Positions 1 to 6,872 of a stretch of 11,273 nt of DNA are shown one piece after another. This DNA is from Conexibacter sp. (GTDB taxonomy: Bacteria; Actinomycetota; Thermoleophilia; Solirubrobacterales; Solirubrobacteraceae). The DNA is taken from positions 1-11,273 of the forward strand of contig JAOPZD010000063.1 of the NCBI GenBank assembly GCA_025964295.1, in the 5' to 3' direction. The notes below the pieces were generated by a model. The model was given only the letters and a program-made list of their open reading frames with translations. It searched no databases and was not told the origin of the DNA. Every line of letters begins with the position of its first letter. The stretch's first letter is position 1. The translations under genes were made by a program, and so were the position numbers.

Positions 1-32
1 CCGCGAGCTTCACACCCAACTTCGGTCTGGCG

Positions 33-53
33 ACGCCGTCCTGGCGACGGCGT
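33..53 (+). terminator. Hairpin upstream of the secreted-protein gene, possible terminator
   Basis: An 8-bp perfect stem is visible: ACGCCGTC at 33-40 pairs with GACGGCGT at 46-53 around the 5-base loop CTGGC. A short pyrimidine-rich stretch (TCCTTTC) follows, not a true U tract. One reading frame entering from the left edge ends at a TAG at 53-55, right at the base of the stem, which would suit the end of an upstream gene. Too little upstream sequence is present to prove such a gene. GC-rich actinobacteria often use terminators with poor U tracts, so terminator is the favoured but unproven reading. Confidence 0.3.
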
Positions 54-94
54 AGTCCTTTCAACTCCAACAGGAACGACGGAGAACCCACAAC

Positions 95-790
95 ATGAAG
101 CGCGCAAAGCTTCTGATCGCCTTCGGCATCATGGCGATCGCCTGCAGCGGTGCCACGGGCGTCGCGACCGCGAACATCCCGACGAGCAACCACCTCAGGC
201 TGGACGCCTACGAGCCGAACAACGACGGCTTCGCGGGTGCGGTCACCTCGAACGTGCTGCCCGCGGGCAGCCATTGGGTGGCTGAGGTGCAGGGGACGAT
301 CAACTACTACTTCCCGTCGTACTACGGCTGGGTCCGCGAGCCCTGGCCCGTCGTCTGCGGTACGCCCGACGACTCGGGTCCGATGTTCCCGTCGGAGGAC
401 CGCTCCTGGTACAAGACCGTTGGCCAGGACCCTGAGTTCGTCTTCGCCCGGCCGTGGACTAAGCACAGGTGCGACGCGAACCCACTGCCCAAGCACTGGA
501 ACAACTTCCAGATCAGCCGCGGAGCGGGCTTCGGCCACATCGCACCCCTGGGGGCACCACTGACCGGCCCGACCGCCGACCACAAGTACGTGTACCCGAT
601 CACCGGCATCGGTGCGTCGGCGAAGTTCCGCCTGAAGGATCGCCCGCGCACGTCCGACAACTACGGCGTCCTGAAGATCAAGGTGCGCCCGGCGACCGGG
701 GCAGACTGCGCGAGCGGCGGGTTCGTCCGGTTCGGGTTCGCCGATGAGGCGAGTTGCGCGACGGGCATCACCGCCGTCTCCCCCGCTTAG
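95..790 (+). CDS. Secreted protein of unknown function (231 aa)
   Basis: The protein is exported. It has a basic start (MKRAK), a hydrophobic core at about residues 6-24 and a probable signal peptidase I site after ATA (26/27). C17 follows AIA, a poor lipobox, so lipoprotein anchoring is possible but less likely. The mature part of about 205 residues is rich in Trp, Tyr, Pro and Gly. It has four cysteines (C88, C126, C205, C221) that could form two disulfides, and no membrane segment. The final third (KFRLKD, then SDNYGVLKIKV at 187-197) looks to me like the closing strands of a carbohydrate-binding beta-sandwich, in the manner of LecA-like domains; this is pattern recall, not an alignment. 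The ATG at 95 has GGAG at 81-84. The strong hairpin at 818-847 makes this gene its own transcription unit. I do not recognise the family. Confidence 0.8.
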   Translation: MKRAKLLIAFGIMAIACSGATGVATANIPTSNHLRLDAYEPNNDGFAGAVTSNVLPAGSHWVAEVQGTINYYFPSYYGWVREPWPVVCGTPDDSGPMFPSEDRSWYKTVGQDPEFVFARPWTKHRCDANPLPKHWNNFQISRGAGFGHIAPLGAPLTGPTADHKYVYPITGIGASAKFRLKDRPRTSDNYGVLKIKVRPATGADCASGGFVRFGFADEASCATGITAVSPA

Positions 791-817
791 GGGCCGGACG
801 CTCAGCACGACCATTTT

Positions 818-847
818 CGAGGGGCCCGGATCACTCTGGGCCCCTCG
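818..847 (+). terminator. Long intrinsic-terminator-like hairpin after the secreted-protein gene
   Basis: CGAGGGGCCC at 818-827 pairs perfectly with GGGCCCCTCG at 838-847. Three more inner pairs (828-830 with 835-837, one of them G-U) extend the stem to 13 bp and leave the 4-base loop TCAC. It starts 28 bases after the TAG at 788-790. There is no U tract after the stem, as is common in high-GC actinobacteria. It separates the secreted-protein gene from the polysaccharide operon. Confidence 0.65.
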
Positions 848-857
848 TCGGTCCACG

Positions 858-875
858 CGCGGCAAGGATGCCGCG
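858..875 (+). promoter_or_regulatory. Second hairpin in the leader of the methyltransferase gene
   Basis: CGCGGCA at 858-864 pairs perfectly with TGCCGCG at 869-875 around the tetraloop AGGA; a G-U pair (857/876) can extend it. It begins only 10 bases after the terminator hairpin at 818-847 and lies 40 bases before the TTG start at 915. It could be a tandem terminator, or a leader structure if the operon promoter lies within or before 791-857. No clear -35/-10 pair was seen in 791-914. Confidence 0.35.
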
Positions 876-903
876 TCCGATGACATCATCAAGCTCTCCC
901 GGA

Positions 904-916
904 AAGGAACTTCCTT
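904..916 (+). promoter_or_regulatory. Ribosome binding site of the methyltransferase, arranged as a 13-bp dyad with its start codon
   Basis: AAGGAA (904-909) is the Shine-Dalgarno and gives 5 bases of spacing to the TTG at 915. Its exact reverse complement TTCCTT (911-916) follows after a single C and runs into the TTG. In RNA this can fold as AAGGA (904-908) paired with TCCTT (912-916) around a 3-base loop, which would hide both the Shine-Dalgarno and the first two start-codon bases. The ribosome site supports the TTG start; the hairpin role is inference. Confidence 0.45.
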
Positions 917-1649
917 GGCTGAGCAGGCAACGCAGAAGCGCGACGGACTGGCCGGCACGGGTCTGCTGCAGTCGCACGAAGAATGGGATACGCGCAACCG
1001 GGTGCTCGTTGAGACGATCGGTGAGCTGATCGATCGGCACGCACCGGCCCGCGCGACACAGGCCCTCGACGTCGGATGCCAGAAGGGTGCGCTCACCGAC
1101 GCCTGGAAGGGCCGGACGACGATGGAGTGGTGGGGGGTCGACCCTGGCCTCAAGCAGGACATGGAGTCCCCGGAGGGGGCGCACCTGGCGCACGGGTTCT
1201 CCAACGAGCTCCAGTTCGAGGACCAGCGTTTCGATGTCGCGATCCTCGCCAACGTCTACGAGCACATCCTCCCCGAGCAGCGGGTGGCATCGTTCTCCGA
1301 GATCCACCGCGTCCTGAAGCCGGGCGGCGTGCTGGTCGGGCAGATCCCGAACCCGTATTTCCCCATCGAGTCGCACAGCCGGCTGCCGTTCATGGGCTGG
1401 CTCCCAGTCCGCGCGCAGAAGGCCTACTGGAAGCTCTCGCCCGCGCCCTGGGAACACGACTTCTACGTCGTGACGATGAAGCATCTGTTGCGCGACGCCG
1501 CCCGTGGCGGCCTCGAGCAGGTAGACGTCCGCAACTTCAATTACCCGCCCGAGGTCGTGCCCCAGCAGGTCCGCTGGGCGGCTCGAGCCCTTGAGCGCCC
1601 TATGCGCCGGATGCCCTGGGCCTGGCAGTTCGTCCTCCGCCGCCCCTGA
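915..1649 (+). CDS. Class I SAM-dependent methyltransferase (Methyltransf_11/23 type, 244 aa)
   Basis: A cytosolic enzyme that should transfer a methyl group from S-adenosylmethionine, most likely to a sugar or glycan precursor given the neighbours. Motif I is ALDVGCQKG (residues 50-58). The acidic ribose-binding position fits VDP at 75-77, the post-I segment FDVAILANVYEHI is at 106-118, and LKPGGVLVGQIPNPY (134-148) is the usual motif after the fourth strand. The C-terminal 90 residues carry many aromatic residues and probably form the acceptor cap. I chose the TTG at 915 because AAGGAA lies 5 bases upstream; the longer reading back to 744 would overlap the secreted-protein gene and include the terminator hairpin. 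The next gene begins 6 bases after its stop, so it leads the operon. The acceptor cannot be told from sequence, and O-methylation of a sugar is inference. Confidence 0.85.
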   Translation: MAEQATQKRDGLAGTGLLQSHEEWDTRNRVLVETIGELIDRHAPARATQALDVGCQKGALTDAWKGRTTMEWWGVDPGLKQDMESPEGAHLAHGFSNELQFEDQRFDVAILANVYEHILPEQRVASFSEIHRVLKPGGVLVGQIPNPYFPIESHSRLPFMGWLPVRAQKAYWKLSPAPWEHDFYVVTMKHLLRDAARGGLEQVDVRNFNYPPEVVPQQVRWAARALERPMRRMPWAWQFVLRRP

Positions 1650-1654
1650 GCCGG

Positions 1655-3526
1655 GTGAGCGTCTCCGCATACGGGACCGGCAGCACACCGGCCCTCTCTT
1701 CAGCGAGTGATGTCGCTGACACGGAGCCGACCGCACCGCGGTCGTCTGGTGTCGCGCTCCTCGTGGTCGCCGCCTGCGCCGCCACGGGGGTGGTCGTCGC
1801 AGCCATCAGCTTCCGGCTCGCAAGGGAGAGCACGTCTCTCAACGGCGCCCGCGGACTGCTCTGGCTGTCGCTCGCGCTCATGTTCGCCCCCGCCCTGGCG
1901 CGGATGCTCAGCCGTGGACCGTCGCGCGAAGAACGGGCGGCGATCTTGGTTGTCGCCGGCGTTGCCATGTACCTGCTGAAGGTCCTCTACGACCCGACGC
2001 GGCTCGGGTTTCCCGACGAGCTGATCCACGCGACCAACGCGAGCCGCCTGATCGCCGACGGGCACCTGTACGCCGCCAACAGCATCTCGCCGGTTTCGGC
2101 GAACTTCCCCGGGCTCTCGTCGCTGGCCGCCGGCATCGCGCACCTGTTCCACCTGGGCGTGGTGCCGAGCGCGCTGCTGGTGATCGGTGTGGCCCGTGTG
2201 GTGCTCACGCTCGCGCTGTTCCTGCTCTTCGAGCAGGTAGCCCGCGACGCACGCTTGGCCGGCGTTGCGACGCTGCTCTTCTGCGCCAACCCGAATTATC
2301 TGTACTGGAGCTCGCAGTTCTCCTATGAGTCCCTGAGTTTCCCCCTCTTCGTGCTGGCACTGTTTTGCGTGCTGCGACGTTGGGACGCGCCGGAAGCGAA
2401 CCGGGCGCTGTGGACCTTCGCCGCACTGCCGCCGATCGCGCTCATCACGATCACCCACCACGTCACCGGCCTCGCGCTAGCAGCTGTGCTGTGGGTACTG
2501 GTCGCAGTGGCACTCCGCCGCGGTCAGCGTGGCGCTGCCCCGGTAGCGCTGGCACTAGTGACGACGATCGTCGTTGGCCTGTGGCTGGCGTTCGTCGCTC
2601 CGGACACGTTCGGCTACCTCGGCGACATCTTCCGGCGGGCCCTTAGCTCGGTGACCGACGCGTTCGGCGCCGGCGGCAGCACGCACAAGCCATTCGAGGG
2701 CAAGGGTGGCGACGCGGCGCCGCTGGACGACAAGCTTCTGGCCGCGCTGTCGGCCGTGCTGGCGGTCGTCGCCAGCGCTGCAGGCGTGCGCGCCACACGG
2801 AAATCGACCTGGGGCTCGCCGATGGCGCCGCTGCTGATGCTGGCCGCTGTGGCATCGATCGTCGTCTACGGCGCCAGGGTGTTCCCGGATGCCTGGGAAA
2901 CGGCCAACCGGGCCTCCGAGTACGTCTACCTCGGCGTCGCCCTGATGGCTGCCGTCGTGGCAGTTCGGCTGGCCGACCGTCGCTCGTGGCTGCTTCGAGC
3001 GCTGCCGCTGCTAGCCGCGTTGCTGGCAGTGGCGGGATCGTCCGTGAGCGGTTGGCCCGCCAGCGCGCAGCTCCCGCGTCCGTTCGGGGTGGACGCCTTC
3101 GGCACGCACGTGTTCCCCCAGGGCGAGACGGCGGCACGGTGGGCTGCCGCCAACGAGGCCGTGGACACGCGCTACGTGTCGAACGACAGCACCGGCCGGC
3201 TGCTGATGGTCCATGGCGCAGTGCACGTCATCAGCAGCCGCCACCCCGGCGTCCCGGAGCTGCTCAAGGAGTCGACGCTGCCCGCTTGGCAGCAGGACTT
3301 CTTGCGGCGCGAGCGGGTCGACCGCGTGGTGCTCGACGATCGCAGGTACGTCAATGACAATGTCATCGGCTATTACTTCGCCCGTCCCGGCCAGACCATC
3401 ACGCGCTATCCGCCGGGCGTGCGTCGGAAGTTCGAGCGCCTCGCGGGCGTGAGCAAGGTGTACGACAGCGGTGACACCGTCGTGTACGACATCCGCCAGT
3501 GGCGGACCGCAAAGGGTGCGCGATGA
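1655..3526 (+). CDS. Large polytopic membrane protein, GT-C-like glycosyltransferase (623 aa)
   Basis: About 12-14 hydrophobic segments are visible between residues 32 and 463 (for example 32-52, 67-85, 94-111, 170-193, 224-241, 296-315, 390-406, 446-463), followed by a soluble tail of about 160 residues. After the third segment comes GFPDELIHA (118-126), an acidic Asp-Glu pair at the start of an outer loop. This is the hallmark position of GT-C enzymes, which use polyprenyl-phosphate sugars on the outer face of the membrane. TITHHVTGLAL (265-275) has two histidines inside a membrane segment. The soluble tail (464-623) is probably extracytoplasmic and ends in an alpha/beta-looking YVSNDST...DSGDTVVYDIR region. 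It starts at a GTG 6 bases after the methyltransferase stop with no clear Shine-Dalgarno, suggesting translational coupling, and overlaps the next gene by ATGA. It could instead serve as a polymerase or ligase; GT-C is a fold-level call. Confidence 0.7.
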   Translation: MSVSAYGTGSTPALSSASDVADTEPTAPRSSGVALLVVAACAATGVVVAAISFRLARESTSLNGARGLLWLSLALMFAPALARMLSRGPSREERAAILVVAGVAMYLLKVLYDPTRLGFPDELIHATNASRLIADGHLYAANSISPVSANFPGLSSLAAGIAHLFHLGVVPSALLVIGVARVVLTLALFLLFEQVARDARLAGVATLLFCANPNYLYWSSQFSYESLSFPLFVLALFCVLRRWDAPEANRALWTFAALPPIALITITHHVTGLALAAVLWVLVAVALRRGQRGAAPVALALVTTIVVGLWLAFVAPDTFGYLGDIFRRALSSVTDAFGAGGSTHKPFEGKGGDAAPLDDKLLAALSAVLAVVASAAGVRATRKSTWGSPMAPLLMLAAVASIVVYGARVFPDAWETANRASEYVYLGVALMAAVVAVRLADRRSWLLRALPLLAALLAVAGSSVSGWPASAQLPRPFGVDAFGTHVFPQGETAARWAAANEAVDTRYVSNDSTGRLLMVHGAVHVISSRHPGVPELLKESTLPAWQQDFLRRERVDRVVLDDRRYVNDNVIGYYFARPGQTITRYPPGVRRKFERLAGVSKVYDSGDTVVYDIRQWRTAKGAR

Positions 3527-4326
3527 CGACGAGGTCGGTACGTGCAGCGTTCCTCGCCGCCGCGCTCGGTCTTGGCGTCGCCTGCGTGACGCTGGGCAAT
3601 GGGTCGTCCGTCACCCGTGACATCGGCGGTGGATTGCTGCTCGCCGTCACGCCGGTCGCCCTGGTGGGCGCGTTCGCCTCGCTGATCACGACGCAGCCGG
3701 GACCCATCGAACGGGCGCTGCGCGGTCGCGAGGAGGCCGCGCGTCTGGGCCCAATTGAGCAAATCGCTCTCGTCCTTGCCGGAGGGCTGGCGTTCGTGGC
3801 GCTGGGCGCCGTCGTGTTGGACGTCATCGGCGTGCGTTTGGACACCAAGGCAGAGCGGTCCTGGATGGTCGTTGTCGGCGCGCTGTCGGTGACGGCGTAT
3901 GCGTGGGCGGCGCGTCGAGGCGGGGAGCCTGTCGCACGTCCGGCTCGAGGACGGCTCCCTTTCGCTGCCGCTGCTGCGGTCGTGCTCCTGGGTGCGGCGC
4001 TGGCGATCGGGATCTCTGTGACCAAGCCGCCCCGCTCGGCCCACGGTGCGCTCAGCTACTCGGTCCTGGCGATGCGGCCCTCCGGAAACTCGTCCGTCGC
4101 GCTCCACGTTCAAAGCTTCGAGCCAAAAGTGACCACGTATATGGTGAAGGTGCTGGCCGGCCGACGCCCGTTGCCGGTCGCCCGTATCACCCTGCGCCCC
4201 GGGGAGGAGTGGAGGGCGAACGTCGACCTTCGCAGCTACGGCGGCGTCGACCAAGGCGTGGCCGTTGCTTTGTATTCCCCGCCGGACGCTCGCTCTCCCT
4301 ATCGCACCGTGAACCTCAAGCCCTGA
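3523..4326 (+). CDS. Membrane protein with exported C-terminal domain, DUF1616-like layout (267 aa)
   Basis: Five hydrophobic segments are visible (about 8-23, 35-54, 80-102, 113-130, 147-165). A final region of about 100 residues (168-267) follows, rich in beta-prone stretches such as ALHVQSFEP, YMVKVLAGR and ITLRPGEEW. That layout, with a conserved-looking LGPIEQIALVLAGG (75-88) before a membrane segment, reminds me of the DUF1616 family found near cell-surface glycan genes in actinobacteria and archaea; I could not confirm it. The ATG at 3523 overlaps the stop of the upstream gene (ATGA), and AAAGGG at 3511-3516 is well spaced; an in-frame start at 3499 lies deeper in the upstream gene and is less likely. 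Tight coupling suggests a partner or accessory subunit of the GT-C-like protein. No catalytic motif is seen. Confidence 0.7.
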   Translation: MTTRSVRAAFLAAALGLGVACVTLGNGSSVTRDIGGGLLLAVTPVALVGAFASLITTQPGPIERALRGREEAARLGPIEQIALVLAGGLAFVALGAVVLDVIGVRLDTKAERSWMVVVGALSVTAYAWAARRGGEPVARPARGRLPFAAAAAVVLLGAALAIGISVTKPPRSAHGALSYSVLAMRPSGNSSVALHVQSFEPKVTTYMVKVLAGRRPLPVARITLRPGEEWRANVDLRSYGGVDQGVAVALYSPPDARSPYRTVNLKP

Positions 4327-4330
4327 AGCC

Positions 4331-5569
4331 GTGAAGATCCTTCTCGCCAGCGATCACTACCCGCCGTTCATCGGCGGCGCCCAACGCCAGACCGAGCAGC
4401 TTGCCAAGCGGTTGCATGCGCGCGGGCACGAAGTGATCGTCGCCACGGTGTGGCAGGACGACCAGCCCGCGGTCGACGACGACGAGGGCGTCACCGTCCA
4501 TCGCCTACGACAGCTGCGCAGCATCCCAGCCATCCAGGGGCCCTCCCGCCGTCGGCACCAGCCTCCCTTCCCGGATCCCGTGACCGTTCGCGAGCTCCGG
4601 CGCCTGCTGGCCGGGTTCCAACCGGACATCGTCCACGCCGCTGGCTGGTACACGCTCTCGTGCGCCGCAGCAATGCGCAGCACTGCCGTGCCGCTGTTGG
4701 TTTCTGCTCGCGACTACGGATTCAGTTGTGCCAACGCGACGCTGATCCGCGACGGCGAGGTCTGCTCCGGCCCGAGCCCGTTGAAGTGCGTCGGCTGCGC
4801 CGGCAAGCACTACGGCAAGCCGCGTGGCTGGATTGCCGCGGCAGGGGTGCTCAGTTCGATGCCGCTCCTCCGCGGGCGGATGGACGCGATGCACAGCGTC
4901 AGCCACTACGTCGAGGAGATTATGCGACGTGACTTCGTCGACGGATCGGTGGACGAAACGCATTTCCATGTGCTGCCGAGCTTCCGCGTCGAGGACGACG
5001 AGCCCACGGACCGGTCAATTCTGAACCAGCTTCCCCAGGAGCCGTTCATCCTGTTCGTCGGGGCGTTGCGTCGAGTGAAGGGAGTGGAGACGCTGCTGGC
5101 GGCGTACCGTCAGTTGGAGGGCGCGCCGCCCATGGTCCTGCTGGGTACTCTGGAAGCCGACACGCCGATCGACATCCCTCCGGGCGTGACGACGATCGAT
5201 GGCATGCCGCACTGGGCGGTCCTGGCGAGCTGGGAGCGCAGCCTGTTTGGGGTCATGCCATCGCTGTGGCCCGAGCCGTTCGGCAGCGTGGTGCACGAGG
5301 CGATGAGCCGCGGTAAGGCCGTGATCGGCACGCGGCCAGGCGGCCACGCCGACATGATCGAGGATGGGACTTCCGGCTTCCTGGTGCCCGCGGGCGACGT
5401 CGACGAGCTGCGGCGTGCGATGCAGCGCCTTATCGATGACCCCGAGCTTCGGGAGCGCTTTGGTGCGGACGCGCGCGTGCGCGCCGAGGCGTTCGCCGTG
5501 GACCGGGTGATCCCGCGCTTCGAGGAGCTCTACCGCGCGGTGATCGCAGCCAAGGCAGCGCGGCGCTGA
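4331..5569 (+). CDS. GT4 family glycosyltransferase with a four-cysteine insert (412 aa)
   Basis: A retaining GT-B glycosyltransferase expected to add a sugar from a nucleotide donor to a lipid-linked acceptor on the cytosolic face. The N-terminal domain opens with KILLASDHYPPFIGGAQRQ, whose glycine pair (G15, G16) is typical of GT4. The C-terminal domain has FVGALRRVKGVETLL (242-256), with Arg and Lys in the donor-phosphate site, then the EX7E pair E315 and E323 in EPFGSVVHE, and GTSGFLVPAGD (346-356). Between the domains lie C133, C145, C153 and C156, spaced as in a metal-binding or structural knuckle; a subset of GT4 proteins carries such a cluster. It starts at a GTG 5 bases after the previous stop with no good Shine-Dalgarno. 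Length is normal for the family. Donor and acceptor cannot be inferred. Confidence 0.9.
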   Translation: MKILLASDHYPPFIGGAQRQTEQLAKRLHARGHEVIVATVWQDDQPAVDDDEGVTVHRLRQLRSIPAIQGPSRRRHQPPFPDPVTVRELRRLLAGFQPDIVHAAGWYTLSCAAAMRSTAVPLLVSARDYGFSCANATLIRDGEVCSGPSPLKCVGCAGKHYGKPRGWIAAAGVLSSMPLLRGRMDAMHSVSHYVEEIMRRDFVDGSVDETHFHVLPSFRVEDDEPTDRSILNQLPQEPFILFVGALRRVKGVETLLAAYRQLEGAPPMVLLGTLEADTPIDIPPGVTTIDGMPHWAVLASWERSLFGVMPSLWPEPFGSVVHEAMSRGKAVIGTRPGGHADMIEDGTSGFLVPAGDVDELRRAMQRLIDDPELRERFGADARVRAEAFAVDRVIPRFEELYRAVIAAKAARR

Positions 5570-5585
5570 GCGGCGCCGAGGTCAC

Positions 5586-6872
5586 GTGAAGCCCGCGGAG
5601 TCCATGCATTCTTCGTCGCTTGGTCGACTTCGGGCGCACGTCGCTGTTCCCATGCATCGGGACAGCTACGCGCTCGTGCTCGCCGCCGGAGCGACATCGA
5701 TCTTCGGATTCGGCTTTTGGGCGGCCGCGGCTCGATCCTTCCCGGCAGACGTGGTAGGTGTCGGCTCGGCCGTTATCTCGTCCATGATGCTGCTAGCAGG
5801 CTTTTCGCAAGTGGGATTGGGCAACGTCCTCGTCCGCTTCCTTCCCGGATCTGGGGCCCGGGCTGGCGCGCTCATCCGCGGCTCCTACGCGCTGGGGACC
5901 CTCCTGGCGGCGGTCCTCGCGATCGGGTTCGTCCTGGGGCAGGAGGTTTGGGCGCCGTCGCTGGACTTCTTGTCGTCCAACGGCTGGTGGGCGGCGTCGT
6001 TCATCGGTGGCGCCGTGGTGTTCAACATCTTCGCCCTCCAAGACAGCGCTATCACCGGGCTGGGCTCAGCAGTGTGGGTGCCGGTTGAGAACGCCGCGTA
6101 CTCGGTTGTGAAGCTCGCAATGGTGGTGGTGTTCGCGAGTTGGAACACGCCGGAGGCACTGTTCGCAGCGTGGACCCTGCCGGCCGTGCTGTCCATCCCT
6201 CCCGTCAATGCCTTCGTGTTGATGACTGCGCGCCGGTTCGCTCGGACTCCCGCGCCGACGGTCATGACCACCGACAAGCGCTCGCTGGCCCGCTTCATCG
6301 CCGGCAACGGCATCGGTGCAATGTTCTTCCTCGTGGCTACCTCGACCTTGCCGCTGCTCGTCCTCGAGCGGCTAGGCGCTCGCGAGGCGGCGTACTTCAC
6401 GCCCGCGTGGGCGATGTCGGCGGCACTCCAGCTCGCCACGGCCGCATTCGTGACCTCGCTGACGGTGGAGGGAGCGCGCAACCCCGGCGAGCTCAGGCGG
6501 CACGTGATCAGCGCGTTCCGACAAACCGTCTTCCTCATCGGCCCCATCTCGGTTGTCACGCTCATCGCAGCGCCGTGGCTCCTTGCGCTCTTTGGCAGCG
6601 CGTACGCTGACGGGGCGACCGGGTTGTTGCGCTGGATCGCCATCGCGATGGTGCCGCATGTGTTCTTCTCGATCGGCCTCGCCGTCTGCCGCGTGCTGGA
6701 GCAGTCCGCCCGCGTCGCGGCGGGCTATGCAGCTATGTGTGTTCCGACACTCGCGTTCAGCGTGGCGTTGATGCCCGGGCTCGGGCTCACCGGCATCGGC
6801 ATCGCGTGGTTCATCGGCCAGCTCTGCGGCGCGCTCTGGGTCATCTTGCCCAACCGCTGGCTGATGCGGTAA
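5586..6872 (+). CDS. Wzx/PST-type polysaccharide flippase (428 aa)
   Basis: An integral membrane protein expected to move undecaprenyl-linked oligosaccharide from the inner to the outer leaflet. Twelve hydrophobic segments can be laid out at about 29-49, 60-79, 99-118, 135-152, 167-184, 192-213, 236-258, 273-292, 309-329, 348-368, 378-397 and 401-420, with a break near residues 215-235 between two six-helix halves. This is the MOP-superfamily plan. The early segment FPADVVGVGSAVISSM and the following GFSQVGLGNVLVRFLP resemble PST-family proteins. It is the last gene of the forward operon, 17 bases after the GT4 stop. The GTG at 5586 has only GAGG four bases upstream; the ATG at 5604 (residue 7) with GGAG at 5597-5600 is an alternative. 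Its last 32 bases overlap the convergent GT4 gene. Confidence 0.87.
   Translation: MKPAESMHSSSLGRLRAHVAVPMHRDSYALVLAAGATSIFGFGFWAAAARSFPADVVGVGSAVISSMMLLAGFSQVGLGNVLVRFLPGSGARAGALIRGSYALGTLLAAVLAIGFVLGQEVWAPSLDFLSSNGWWAASFIGGAVVFNIFALQDSAITGLGSAVWVPVENAAYSVVKLAMVVVFASWNTPEALFAAWTLPAVLSIPPVNAFVLMTARRFARTPAPTVMTTDKRSLARFIAGNGIGAMFFLVATSTLPLLVLERLGAREAAYFTPAWAMSAALQLATAAFVTSLTVEGARNPGELRRHVISAFRQTVFLIGPISVVTLIAAPWLLALFGSAYADGATGLLRWIAIAMVPHVFFSIGLAVCRVLEQSARVAAGYAAMCVPTLAFSVALMPGLGLTGIGIAWFIGQLCGALWVILPNRWLMR

Noticed and set aside
3..98. Open frame from the left edge ending in ATGA overlap with the secreted-protein gene
   Set aside because: Only about 30 codons with no motif; another frame ends at a TAG at 53-55 beside a hairpin. 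The two cannot be separated with so little sequence, so neither is called.
744..914. N-terminal extension of the methyltransferase to an ATG at 744
   Set aside because: It would overlap the secreted-protein gene and read through the terminator hairpin, with no ribosome site. The TTG at 915 has AAGGAA at good spacing.
831..1736. Minus-strand open frame (301 codons) opposite the methyltransferase
   Set aside because: No domain signal and an arginine-rich, low-complexity composition; the plus strand has clear SAM-binding motifs. It also runs into the terminator region.
3406..4254. Minus-strand open frame (282 codons) opposite the small membrane protein
   Set aside because: Product is a highly charged Arg/Asp/Gln-rich string typical of a shadow frame; the plus-strand gene has membrane segments and an ATGA overlap with its neighbour.
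5561..5578. Six-bp inverted repeat (CGGCGC with GCGCCG) spanning the GT4 stop before the flippase
   Set aside because: It arises from two near-identical GC-rich 10-base blocks in tandem (5561-5580) and is short; inside an operon with a 16-base gap, a terminator makes little sense.
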